DNA of 64,000 nt from an uncultured Oscillospiraceae bacterium (GTDB taxonomy: Bacteria; Bacillota; Clostridia; Oscillospirales; Oscillospiraceae): the NCBI GenBank assembly GCA_947628185.1, contig CANQYW010000002.1, forward strand, positions 1-64,000, given 5' to 3'. The translations under genes and the position numbers were made by a program. This document shows positions 36,156 to 44,368 of this stretch, one piece after another. Numbering within the stretch: position 1 is the first letter of the stretch; each line of letters begins with the position of its first letter. The notes under the pieces are model-generated. The model had not been told where the DNA came from. It saw only the letters and a list, made by a program, of their open reading frames with translations, and did no database searches.

Positions 36156-37523
36156 TTATATCGTCAGCGTGCCGTTCTCGGACTCCAGCAGGAGGAGTAT
36201 CCGCTCCTCGAGGCCCGTCTCGGCGTTCACATAGACGAGGCAGTGGCGGCCATCGGCGTCCTCGCATATAAACTCGTGGCAGTAGACCTCGTACTTCCCG
36301 GAGGTGGGCACCACGGCCATGTTGTGGTCCTTCACGGTGAGGGCGGGGGATATCTTTTCAGCGGCGGTCTCCTCAGAAACGGCGGCCTCCGGCAGTTCAC
36401 GTTTCGTGTGGCACATGGTGTAGCCGTGGGCGTCAAATGCGGAGACGGCGCCGGTGTCCGAGGCCACAGTCACCTTAATGAGATCCGGGTAGCAAATGGC
36501 CTCCCCTTCAGTTGCGGCAAAGTTTACAACGATCTCCCCGGCCTCCGCCGCCCAGTAGGTGGGGCGCATGTTCCCGTATCCCCGGGACTCCAAAAACCGG
36601 GCCGCCACGCGCACGGCGTCCTCACCGCCCATGGACCCCACGTCCGGCTCCCGGCTGGTGCCGTAGTATACGACCTTGCCGCCGGCGCGGGTGACCTCTA
36701 TAGTCTCCACGTTCCCCGGCGTCTCCCGGGTGAGGACGTACACCGGCAGGGAGTCCTCCCGCTGGTACTGAAGGTCAAGTTCGTCCTCCCCCACGCCCAG
36801 AAATTCGGCGGCGGCGGACACGGCCTCCTCCCCGCTCACCTCCGGGAGGTCCCGGAGCGTCAGGGGCTCGGACTTCTCAAGGTGCTCGGAGAAGGGCCCG
36901 TCGTAGATTAGGGAGGGGAGTTCCTGGAACTCGGACTCCATCTCCTTGAACCCGGAGGCGAAACCGGAGCCGGTTATGTTCTCCTCCGCCCCGGCGATGG
37001 TATCCTCGGCCCGCTCCAGCTCCTCCACGCTGACGCTCCCGGCGATTAGCTGCGCCGAGAGGTCGGATAGCGCCTCCGCCACGGCTGTGGCGTTTTTGGA
37101 GAGGGACGCCAGGTTCTCCCTGGCCTCCCCGTCAAGCTCCTCCCCCCTCGCGCCGGAGCGGGAGAGGAAGTACACGTAGTCCCCGGTCTTTGAGAGGAAC
37201 GCCGCCGTGTGCTCCAGCTCTATGTTCCCATAGGGCAGGGAGGCTATGGCCTGGGAGGCCGCCGCGCACTGGGCGTAACTCTCCGCGCAGACGGCGCTGA
37301 CCATGGAGGGCGAGGCGGCGCACAGCGCCTTCTTGAGTGAGGTATCAAGCCCGCCGACGGCGGCTGTCAGCTCCTCGAATGCGTGGTCGTAGCCTATAGC
37401 CACGCTGCGGCGCAGCTCATCCCGCTCCCGCGCGCCGGTGTAGAGGAATCCCCCCAGCACCAGCATGATGGCAAGGGCGTACACGAAGAAACGTATTGCA
37501 GCCCTCTTAGATATTTTTATCAT
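36156..37523 (-). CDS. ypeB: Germination protein YpeB
   Basis: Forespore inner-membrane protein needed to place and stabilise the cortex-lytic enzyme SleB. 455 residues, normal length. N-terminal anchor at about 8-30 (AIRFFVYALAIMLVLGGFLYTG), then the helical YpeB N-terminal region with AIGYDHAFEELTAAVGGLDTSLKKAL, and a C-terminal half of PepSY-type repeats (LPVYVLTRETPGNVETIEVTRAGGKVVYY; AFDAHGYTMCHTKRELP). sleB, its usual operon partner, is not beside it: gltX precedes and an ECF remnant follows. Its AAGGGGTG ribosome site falls in the 3' arm of the gltX terminator. Confidence 0.93.
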   Translation of the reverse strand: MIKISKRAAIRFFVYALAIMLVLGGFLYTGARERDELRRSVAIGYDHAFEELTAAVGGLDTSLKKALCAASPSMVSAVCAESYAQCAAASQAIASLPYGNIELEHTAAFLSKTGDYVYFLSRSGARGEELDGEARENLASLSKNATAVAEALSDLSAQLIAGSVSVEELERAEDTIAGAEENITGSGFASGFKEMESEFQELPSLIYDGPFSEHLEKSEPLTLRDLPEVSGEEAVSAAAEFLGVGEDELDLQYQREDSLPVYVLTRETPGNVETIEVTRAGGKVVYYGTSREPDVGSMGGEDAVRVAARFLESRGYGNMRPTYWAAEAGEIVVNFAATEGEAICYPDLIKVTVASDTGAVSAFDAHGYTMCHTKRELPEAAVSEETAAEKISPALTVKDHNMAVVPTSGKYEVYCHEFICEDADGRHCLVYVNAETGLEERILLLLESENGTLTI

Positions 37524-37524
37524 A

Positions 37525-37566
37525 AAAACACCCCTTTGCCGTTAAAATTTGCGGCAGAGGGGCATT
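37525..37566 (-). terminator. Terminator of gltX overlapping the ypeB ribosome site
   Basis: Minus-strand GCCCCTCTGCCG pairs with CGGCAAAGGGGT (one mismatch, one G-U) and is followed by GTTTTTA. The 3' arm contains AAGGGG, the ypeB ribosome binding site, and the T-run ends at the ypeB ATG. Confidence 0.65.
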
Positions 37567-37571
37567 TTAAA

Positions 37572-39065
37572 CTATGAAATTTTTGTTATCGCGATGTCTA
37601 TCCTCCGCAGGCTCTCGGCTCTCCCGAGGATGCAGGCTATCTCCACGGCGCCGCCGGGCGTCACGGCCTTGCCCGCTAGGGCTATCCTGAGGGGCCACAT
37701 GACCTTCGCGTTCTTGACGCCCTCCGCCGCTGCGTGGCCCTCAAGGGCCGCGAGGATGTGTTCATTGTCCCAGACCTCAAGTCCCTCAAGGATGGGCCGG
37801 AGTTTCTGGAGCGTCGCCAGGGACCCAGGGATGTCGGTCTTTGACTTCTTGTGGATGAAGAGCTCCGGCGGATACTCCGGCAGCGCGCCGAAGAAGTCCA
37901 CCTTCTCCGGGATGTCGGAGAGTTTCTCCGTCCTGGGCTGCAACAGCGCCGCCACGGCGGCAATATCTATTTTAGCCTCCCCCGCGCCCTTGCGGATGTA
38001 GGGCTCCGAGAGTTTTGCGAACTTCTCCGGCGGCAGGGCCCGGATGTACTCGGCGTTGAAGTAGGTGAGCTTATTGATGTCAAAGACAGCCGGTGACTTG
38101 GAGACGCCGGAGATGTCAAATATCTCCGCGAGCTCCCGGAGGGAGTAGATCTCCCGCTCCCCGCCGGGGGACCAGCCTAAGAGCGCCACATAGTTCACGA
38201 TGGCCGGCGTGAGGTAACCCTCCGCCACCAGGTCCTCGTAGGAGGGGTCCCCGTGGCGCTTTGACATCTTCCTCGCGTTGCCGGTGGCGCTGTCCGTCAC
38301 CATGACGCTGGAGCAGTGGACGTAGGTGGGCACCTCCCAGCCGAAGGCCCGGTAGAGGAGGTTGTACTTCGGCGCGGAGGACAGGTACTCCGCCCCCCGG
38401 ACCACGTGGGTTATGCCCATGAGGTGGTCGTCTATGACGTTGGCGAAGTTATAGGTGGGCAGACCGTCGCTCTTAATTAGTATCTGGTCCTCCAGCTCGC
38501 TGTTTTTCACCGTTATATCCCCGTAAACCGCGTCGTGGAAGGTGGTGGAACCCTCCTCCGGCATACGCTGGCGTATGACATAGGGCTCACCGGCGGCGGC
38601 GCGGCGGTCGGCCTCCTCCCTTGTGAGACTGCGGCAGGGGTCGGGGCCCCTCCCGAAGTCCCCGGAGTCCTCCTGGGACTCCGTCTTCTCGCAGAAACAC
38701 CTGTAGGCGGCGCCCCGGTCGATAAGGAGCTCAGCGTACTCCTTGTAAAATCCCCGGCGCTCCGTCTGGACGTACGGCGCCACGGGGCCTCCCACGTCGG
38801 GCCCCTCGTCGTGGTCGAGGCCGCACTGCTCCAGGGTCTTGTAGATGACGTCCACCGCCCCCTCCACGAGCCGCCCCTGGTCCGTGTCCTCGATGCGCAG
38901 TATGAACTTGCCGCCCATGCTCCTGGCTATGAGCCAGGTGTATAGGGCCGTGCGCAGATTGCCCACGTGCATGTAGCCCGTGGGGCTGGGGGCGAAACGT
39001 GTCCGGACCTCGCCGTGGGGTATGCGGGACTCCATCTCCCTCATCCATTCGATATCGTATGGCAT
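37572..39065 (-). CDS. gltX: Glutamyl-tRNA synthetase
   Basis: Class I synthetase that charges tRNA-Glu (and probably tRNA-Gln, if the organism uses the amidotransferase route). 497 residues. HIGH-type motif FAPSPTGYMHVGNLRTALY, the RIEDTDQGR segment, and KMSKRHGDPS as the KMSKS motif; the C-terminal anticodon-binding part ends in the usual region. AAGGAGG precedes the ATG. It has a promoter interleaved with that of the divergent FHA-FtsW gene and a terminator before ypeB. Confidence 0.97.
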   Translation of the reverse strand: MPYDIEWMREMESRIPHGEVRTRFAPSPTGYMHVGNLRTALYTWLIARSMGGKFILRIEDTDQGRLVEGAVDVIYKTLEQCGLDHDEGPDVGGPVAPYVQTERRGFYKEYAELLIDRGAAYRCFCEKTESQEDSGDFGRGPDPCRSLTREEADRRAAAGEPYVIRQRMPEEGSTTFHDAVYGDITVKNSELEDQILIKSDGLPTYNFANVIDDHLMGITHVVRGAEYLSSAPKYNLLYRAFGWEVPTYVHCSSVMVTDSATGNARKMSKRHGDPSYEDLVAEGYLTPAIVNYVALLGWSPGGEREIYSLRELAEIFDISGVSKSPAVFDINKLTYFNAEYIRALPPEKFAKLSEPYIRKGAGEAKIDIAAVAALLQPRTEKLSDIPEKVDFFGALPEYPPELFIHKKSKTDIPGSLATLQKLRPILEGLEVWDNEHILAALEGHAAAEGVKNAKVMWPLRIALAGKAVTPGGAVEIACILGRAESLRRIDIAITKIS

Positions 39066-39095
39066 AATATTAAGCCTCCTTTAATTCTACGTGTT

Positions 39096-39124
39096 ACTAT
39101 ATACTAAGTTTTGCAAAATTGCAA
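39096..39124 (-). promoter_or_regulatory. SigA-type promoter of gltX
   Basis: Minus-strand TTGCAA (39119-39124) and TATAGT (39096-39101), 17-base spacer. It overlaps the divergent promoter by 14 bases. Confidence 0.65.
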
Positions 39125-39139
39125 CTAATCTGTTATAAT
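39111..39139 (+). promoter_or_regulatory. SigA-type promoter of the FHA-FtsW operon
   Basis: TTGCAA (39111-39116) and TATAAT (39134-39139), 17-base spacer, with a TG one base before the -10 (extended -10). Overlaps the gltX promoter. Confidence 0.7.
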
Positions 39140-39177
39140 CAGAGCTATAAATTCCGACTACGAAAGGTGGTACGCCT

Positions 39178-40941
39178 ATGGCGAGACTCGGTGAACTCAT
39201 AGGCTCCATAGAGCTGGACGCCGGGGCCCTCCCAGCGGCCCTCCCCTACATCACTCTCGTCTCCCGCTATCTGCTCCCGGCGCTGGCGCTCATCATAGTT
39301 GTCCGCTGCGCCGTGTCCATGCTCTCGGGCCGCCCCCAGAGCGAGATATGGGGGTACATAACGAACCCCAACGGCGGCAGGACGAACCTGACGAACTGGG
39401 AGAACGTGGTGGGCCGCGCCGCCTCCTCCGACGTGGTGCTGGACTACAAGACCGTCTCCCGCACCCACGCGGCCCTCACCCGGGACGCGGAGGGCCGCTG
39501 GAGCGTCATGGATCTTGGCTCCAAGGGCGGGACCACCCTCCGGGGCCGCCCGGTCCACGGCCCCACGCCCATCCACTCCGGGGACATCCTCACCTTCGGG
39601 GGCGTGGCGGCGGTGTTCGTGGCCTCCACCGCCAGTGAGGAGCAGGAGCGGGCCGAGACCCGGGAGATGCCCGGTTTCCGCGTCCGGGCGGGGGTGACGC
39701 TTCTCTTTCTCACGCTCTTCTGCCTCCTCCTGACGCTCCAACTCTGCGCCGCCGCCGGGGATGAACTCTCCATCGCCGTCCCCGCCACGTTCCTGGCGCT
39801 CATCGTCATAATCTGGTGCTGTTACGTCATAACCCGGGCGCTCAATCGCCGGGGGTTCGAGGTGGAGACTCTGGCCTTCCTCCTCATCTCCGTGGGATTC
39901 GGCGTCACGGCCCACTCGGACCCCGGCGTCCTGCCAAAGGAGCTAATATGCCTTTTAGCGGGGCTCGTCATATTCTTTGTAGTGGGCTCATTCCTCCGGG
40001 ACCTGGGCCGGGCCAAGAAGATGCGCTGGCCCATCGCCGCCATGGGGCTCCTACTATTGGCTGTGAACCTCGTCACCGCCTCCAGCATATTCGGGGCCAG
40101 GAACTGGCTCTCCATCGGCAGTATATCATTCCAGCCCTCGGAGTTTGTGAAGATCGCCTTCGTCTTCGCCGGGGCGGCGACTCTCGACCGGCTCTACGCC
40201 CGGCGGAACCTCGTACTGTTCGTGGGTTTCGCGGCGCTCTGCGTGCTGTGCCTTGCGGCGATGAGCGACTTTGGCACGGCGGCGGTGTTCTTCGCGGCGT
40301 ATATCGTAATAGCCTTCATGCGCTCCGGGAGTTTCGCCACGGTGCTCCTCTCCCTCGCCGGGACCGTCTTCGCGGCCTTCATCGTGGTGACGGCCCGGCC
40401 CTACGTCATGCAGCGCTTTGCCACCTGGGGCCACGCCTGGGACGCCCCCAATGACGGCGGCTACCAGCAGGTGCGGGCTATGGCCTCCGCGGCCTCCGGC
40501 GGGCTATTCGGCCTCGGGGCCGGGCGGGGCTGGCTCCACAACATCTTCGCCGCCGACACCGACATGGTCTTCGCCGTGGTGACGGAGGAGTTCGGCCTCA
40601 TAATGGCCCTCCTCACCGTGGCGGCGCTCATAGTTCTCGCCGTCTTCGCGGTGCGCTCCTCCGGGTACGCCCGCAGCACCTTCTACGCCATAGCCGCCTG
40701 CGCGGCGGTGACGATACTCCTCTTCCAGGTGACGCTCAACGTCTTCGGCTCCCTGGACATACTGCCCTTCACGGGCGTCACGTTCCCACTGGTCTCCAAG
40801 GGGGGCTCCAGCATAATGGCCACCTGGGGGCTCCTGGCCTTCGTGAAGGCCGCCGACGCCCGCCAGAACGCAAGTTTCGCCATCCCCCTGGGGCGCAAAC
40901 GTCTGCCCCGGCGGGAGAGGAAGGAGGCGGAGGAGGAATGA
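39178..40941 (+). CDS. FHA domain fused to FtsW/RodA/SpoVE peptidoglycan polymerase
   Basis: 587 residues. A first membrane helix (about 25-45), then a forkhead-associated domain at about 68-145 with VVGRAASSDVVLDYKTVSRTHA (the Gly-Arg and Ser-x-x-His core), RWSVMDLGSKGGTTLRGRPV, then about ten helices of the SEDS family from about 165 with IFGARNWLSIGSISFQPSEFVKIAFVF, LCLAAMSDFGTAAVFFAAYIV and the late FTGVTFPLVSKGGSS motif. SEDS proteins polymerise glycan strands with a class B PBP, and the next gene encodes one (four-base overlap). The FHA domain suggests control by a Ser/Thr kinase via phosphothreonine, as in actinobacterial systems. No kinase gene is in the window. Confidence 0.9.
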   Translation: MARLGELIGSIELDAGALPAALPYITLVSRYLLPALALIIVVRCAVSMLSGRPQSEIWGYITNPNGGRTNLTNWENVVGRAASSDVVLDYKTVSRTHAALTRDAEGRWSVMDLGSKGGTTLRGRPVHGPTPIHSGDILTFGGVAAVFVASTASEEQERAETREMPGFRVRAGVTLLFLTLFCLLLTLQLCAAAGDELSIAVPATFLALIVIIWCCYVITRALNRRGFEVETLAFLLISVGFGVTAHSDPGVLPKELICLLAGLVIFFVVGSFLRDLGRAKKMRWPIAAMGLLLLAVNLVTASSIFGARNWLSIGSISFQPSEFVKIAFVFAGAATLDRLYARRNLVLFVGFAALCVLCLAAMSDFGTAAVFFAAYIVIAFMRSGSFATVLLSLAGTVFAAFIVVTARPYVMQRFATWGHAWDAPNDGGYQQVRAMASAASGGLFGLGAGRGWLHNIFAADTDMVFAVVTEEFGLIMALLTVAALIVLAVFAVRSSGYARSTFYAIAACAAVTILLFQVTLNVFGSLDILPFTGVTFPLVSKGGSSIMATWGLLAFVKAADARQNASFAIPLGRKRLPRRERKEAEEE

Positions 40942-42257
40942 AGAAAGTTAGACGCCGCGCCCTGGCCGTAATACTCCTCGCGGCGATGATAGTTGGCCTC
41001 ACGGGTGTATTCATACTGCGGCTCGTCCGGGACGGGGACGACTGGGCAAGTTTTCCCTCCAACGGCAACGCCTACTCCGGCGGCAAATTGAAGACCGGCA
41101 AAGTCGTTGATAGAAACGGCACGGTGCTCCTCTCCATAACCGACGGCGAGGTCACATACGCCGAGGACCGGGACATCCGCCGGGCCACCCTCCACGCCGT
41201 GGGCGACAAGTACGGCAACATCGGCACCGGGGCCTACCGGGTCTTCGCCGACGAGCTGCTGGGCTACTCCACCCTCAAGGGTCTATACGACTTCTCCGGC
41301 GAGGGCGGGACCATGGAGCTCTCCATCGACGCCCCCGCCTGCGCCGTCGCCCTCGATGCCCTGGACGGCCGCTCCGGCAGCGTGGCGGTGATGAACTACG
41401 TCACCGGGGAGATAGTCTGCATGGTCTCCTCCCCCACCTTCGACCCCGCGGACCCGCCGGAGATAAGCGAGGACGACACCTCCGGCGTGTACCTCAACCG
41501 GGTCCTCTCCTCCACCTTCACCCCCGGCTCCACCTTCAAGCTCGTGACGCTGGCGGCGGCCATCGAGAACATCCCGGACCTATTTTCCCGGGACTTCCAC
41601 TGCGACGGCGGTTTCTACGTGGGCGAGGACTGGGTGAGCTGTGCCGGGGAGCACGGGGACCTGAAAATCGAGGACGCCCTGGGCCTCTCCTGCAACAGCG
41701 TGTTCGGCTCTCTGGCCCTCGAGCTGGGTGCGGAGACCTTGGAGAAGTACGCTGAGAGTTTCGGCCTCACCTCCCGCCAGACGGTGGACGGCATAGGCTG
41801 CGCCGCCGGGTCCTTCGATAGGGCCGAGCCAGACTCCACGGACCTCGCCTGGTCCGGCATAGGACAGTACCACGACCTTGTGAACCCCGCCGCCATGCTG
41901 CGCCTCATGGCGGCCATAGCAAACGGCGGCAGGGCGCCGGAGATGACCCTACACCGAAGTTCCAGCAAGGCCGGGACGGAGCGGATAATGTCCTCCACCA
42001 CCGCCCAGCGCCTCTCGGAGATGATGGACTACGCCGTCACCATAAATTACGGGGAGGAGAACTTCCCCGGCCTTGAGATACGCGCCAAGTCCGGCACCGC
42101 CGAGGTGGGCGGCGGCGACACCAACGCCTGGTTCGTGGGCTTTTTGGAGGACCCCGCCAACCCCTACGCCTTCGCCGTGTGCATTGAGCGGGGCGGCTGG
42201 GGCTCCAGCTCCGCCGGACCCGTGGCAAACGAGGTTTTGCAGGCGCTTGTGGATTGA
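40938..42257 (+). CDS. Class B penicillin-binding protein
   Basis: DD-transpeptidase partner of the upstream SEDS polymerase. 439 residues: anchor at about 9-29, a reduced N-terminal region (GKVVDRNGTVLLS), and the transpeptidase domain with all motifs: STFK (Ser198-Lys201), SCN (251-253) and KSGTAEV near 380. It is short for a class B PBP, lacking a large pedestal or PASTA repeats, like the PbpA type that pairs with RodA/FtsW2. It overlaps the SEDS gene by four bases. The plsY promoter begins inside its stop codon. Confidence 0.92.
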   Translation: MKKVRRRALAVILLAAMIVGLTGVFILRLVRDGDDWASFPSNGNAYSGGKLKTGKVVDRNGTVLLSITDGEVTYAEDRDIRRATLHAVGDKYGNIGTGAYRVFADELLGYSTLKGLYDFSGEGGTMELSIDAPACAVALDALDGRSGSVAVMNYVTGEIVCMVSSPTFDPADPPEISEDDTSGVYLNRVLSSTFTPGSTFKLVTLAAAIENIPDLFSRDFHCDGGFYVGEDWVSCAGEHGDLKIEDALGLSCNSVFGSLALELGAETLEKYAESFGLTSRQTVDGIGCAAGSFDRAEPDSTDLAWSGIGQYHDLVNPAAMLRLMAAIANGGRAPEMTLHRSSSKAGTERIMSSTTAQRLSEMMDYAVTINYGEENFPGLEIRAKSGTAEVGGGDTNAWFVGFLEDPANPYAFAVCIERGGWGSSSAGPVANEVLQALVD

Positions 42258-42282
42258 CAATCAACTGGTTTTGGGGTATTCT
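42254..42282 (+). promoter_or_regulatory. SigA-type promoter of plsY
   Basis: TTGACA (42254-42259) overlaps the PBP stop codon; TATTCT (42277-42282) follows after 17 bases, 28 bases before the plsY ATG. Confidence 0.65.
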
Positions 42283-42309
42283 ATTAAAAAATCCTCGGGG
42301 GTGAGGGAA

Positions 42310-42915
42310 ATGGACACTCTGCGCCTTCTGGCATCTCTGGCTCTTGGGTACCTGGTGGGCTCCATAAGCTCGGCGGTCATCGTCTCGAAAGTCGTCAGCA
42401 ACAAGGACGTGCGGAACTACGGCAGCGGCAACGCCGGCGCCACGAACATGGCGCGGCTCTTCGGCATGGGACTGGGCGTGGCGACACTCTTTTTGGACTT
42501 CCTCAAGACCTGCGCCGCTATGGCCCTGGGCCGGCTCGTTGGCGGCTACCACGGCCTCTTAGTGGCGGGTTTTGCCTGTATGCTGGGCCACTGTTTCCCC
42601 CTCTTCTTCGGTTTCAAGGGCGGAAAGGGCGTCTCCGTGGGCGCGGCCATGGGCCTCATGCTGGACTGGCGGCTCTTTCTCCTGATCGTCGCGGTCTTCT
42701 TCGTGACATTCGCCCTCACGCAGCGGGTCTCCGCCGGGTCAATAATGTGCGCCCTCACCTTCGCGCCCTTTGAGTACATGCTGGGCATGAGGGACTGGCC
42801 CTCCATGCTCTTTGGAATATTGAGCGGCCTGTGCGTTTTCTTCATGCACCGGGAGAACTTAAAGAGGCTCCTCCGGGGGGAGGAGAAGAAATTCACCCCA
42901 AAGAAGACAAAATAG
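42310..42915 (+). CDS. plsY: Glycerol-3-phosphate acyltransferase PlsY
   Basis: Integral membrane enzyme that acylates glycerol-3-phosphate from acyl-phosphate, the first step of phospholipid synthesis. 201 residues from the ATG at 42310, which follows GGGGTGAGGG; reading further upstream only runs into the PBP gene in another frame. The three PlsY motifs are visible: GSISSAVIVSK, NYGSGNAGATNMAR and the GFKGGKGVSVGAAMG loop. About five to six helices. It has its own promoter and terminator. Confidence 0.95.
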   Translation: MDTLRLLASLALGYLVGSISSAVIVSKVVSNKDVRNYGSGNAGATNMARLFGMGLGVATLFLDFLKTCAAMALGRLVGGYHGLLVAGFACMLGHCFPLFFGFKGGKGVSVGAAMGLMLDWRLFLLIVAVFFVTFALTQRVSAGSIMCALTFAPFEYMLGMRDWPSMLFGILSGLCVFFMHRENLKRLLRGEEKKFTPKKTK

Positions 42916-42929
42916 CACCAAAAATGCAA

Positions 42930-42974
42930 TATCCCGTCCTTGGCGCGCAAAAACGCCTGGGGCGGGATTTTTTG
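42930..42974 (+). terminator. Rho-independent terminator of plsY
   Basis: Hairpin built from ATCCCG...TTGGCG and CGCC...CGGGAT around a CGCAAAAA loop, followed by TTTTTT. 15 bases after the stop. Confidence 0.75.
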
Positions 42975-43016
42975 CGCCTCCGGGGCGGAAAATTTCTTAA
43001 TATTACATTAACGCCC

Positions 43017-43045
43017 TTGACATATCCGCCGGAGGGGTGTACTAT
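43017..43045 (+). promoter_or_regulatory. SigA-type promoter of the GntR-ABC operon
   Basis: TTGACA (43017-43022) and TACTAT (43040-43045), 17-base spacer. Confidence 0.7.
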
Positions 43046-43081
43046 AACTGTACTATCACAGTTAATACAGCTAATACAGTT
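43042..43081 (+). promoter_or_regulatory. Candidate operator for the GntR regulator
   Basis: Immediately after the -10 lie three tandem nine-base units: CTATCACAG, TTAATACAG, CTAATACAG (43053-43079). AACTGTA (43046-43052) and TACAGTT (43075-43081) bracket them as an inverted pair. The site covers the transcription start, as expected for autorepression by a YtrA-type regulator. Confidence 0.5.
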
Positions 43082-43100
43082 TAGGAGGGGAGATGATGCA

Positions 43101-43469
43101 ATGCTCCAACTGAACTACCGCGACAGCCGGCCCATCTACGAGCAGGTCCGGGATGGGCTCAGAAAGCTCATCATAACCGGGGTGATACCCGCCGGGGACA
43201 AACTGCCGTCGGTGAGGTCCCTCTCCAGCACGCTGGCGATAAACCCAAACACCATCCAGCGGGCCTACGAGTCCCTGGAGCAGGAGGGCTACGCCTACAC
43301 CGTTGCCGGGAAGGGCAGTTTTGCAGCGCTGCCGTCGGACGTGAACGCCGGGCGGCGTCAGGAGCTTTTGGAGAAATTCGACGTCATAGTCCAGGAACTC
43401 AAATATCTGGGCGTCACGGCGTCGGAGCTGGCCTCCCGGGTCACCGGGGGAGAGGAGGAAGAGAAATGA
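43101..43469 (+). CDS. GntR family regulator, YtrA subfamily
   Basis: 122 residues from the ATG at 43101, with AGGAGGGG ten bases before. A winged-helix domain (residues ~5-75: RDSRPIYEQVRDGLRKLIITGVIPAGDKLPSVRSLSSTLAINPNTIQRAYESLEQEGYAYT) is followed by only ~45 residues, the short C-terminal part typical of YtrA-type repressors that control ABC exporters. The stop overlaps the ABC ATPase start by four bases. Confidence 0.92.
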   Translation: MLQLNYRDSRPIYEQVRDGLRKLIITGVIPAGDKLPSVRSLSSTLAINPNTIQRAYESLEQEGYAYTVAGKGSFAALPSDVNAGRRQELLEKFDVIVQELKYLGVTASELASRVTGGEEEEK

Positions 43470-44368
43470 TAGAAGTGAAGAACGTGGTGAAGAGCTTTGA
43501 CGGGTTCCACGCCCTGGACGGCCTCACCATGACTGTGCCCAAGGGGGCCATTTACGGCCTCGTGGGGCCAAACGGCGCCGGGAAGTCCACGATACTCCGG
43601 CATCTCTCAGGCGTCTACAGGCAGGACTCCGGCGAGATAACCCTGGAGGGGGCGCCCATATTTGAGAACCCCGCCGTCAAGCGCCGGATGGCGGTGATAC
43701 CGGACGAGATCTACTACTTCGGCTCCGCCACCACCAGGGACATGATGAAGTTCTACCGGGGACTCTACCCGAATTTCGACATGGACCGCTACAATAAGCT
43801 CCGGGAGGCATTCCCGGAGGTGGACGAGCGGCGTCCCATACGCCGCCTCTCCAAGGGGATGCAGAAACAGTCCGCCTTCTGGCTGGCGCTGAGCTGCAAG
43901 CCGGACTACCTGCTCCTCGACGAGCCTGTGGACGGCCTCGACCCCGTCATGCGCCGTCAGGTCTGGAGCCTCCTCATGGGGGACGTGACGGAGCGGGGTA
44001 CCACGGTGCTCGTCTCCTCCCACAACCTCCGGGAGCTGGAGGACGTCTGCGATCACGTGGGCCTCATGAGCCACGGCAAGGTGGCGCTGGAGCGCTCGCT
44101 GACGGAGCTTCAGGGCGGGACTGTGAAATTGCAGATCGCCTTCAACTCCGAGACGCCCCCTGAGCTCCCCGGGGACCTCAAAGTACTGCACGTCTCCAAC
44201 ATCGGCAGGGTGTACACCTATATAATCCGGGGCGAGGCCCAGGAGATAGAGCGCCGCTTTGCCGCCTTTTCGCCCCTCTTTCAGGAGGCACTGCCCCTGA
44301 CGCTGGAGGAGATTTTCATCTACGAGATGGGAGGTGAGGACTATGCCGTCCGGGACATCGCTCTTTGA
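43466..44368 (+). CDS. ABC transporter ATP-binding protein
   Basis: 300 residues. Walker A GPNGAGKST, signature LSKGMQKQ, Walker B YLLLDEPVDGLDP and the switch His in VLVSSHNLRELEDV. The C-terminal ~75 residues are the accessory part common to drug/peptide exporters regulated by YtrA-type repressors. Its last 26 bases overlap the permease gene. Together with the GntR protein and permease it forms a regulated exporter; YtrA-type systems often respond to cell-wall antibiotics, though the substrate here is unknown. Confidence 0.93.
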   Translation: MIEVKNVVKSFDGFHALDGLTMTVPKGAIYGLVGPNGAGKSTILRHLSGVYRQDSGEITLEGAPIFENPAVKRRMAVIPDEIYYFGSATTRDMMKFYRGLYPNFDMDRYNKLREAFPEVDERRPIRRLSKGMQKQSAFWLALSCKPDYLLLDEPVDGLDPVMRRQVWSLLMGDVTERGTTVLVSSHNLRELEDVCDHVGLMSHGKVALERSLTELQGGTVKLQIAFNSETPPELPGDLKVLHVSNIGRVYTYIIRGEAQEIERRFAAFSPLFQEALPLTLEEIFIYEMGGEDYAVRDIAL

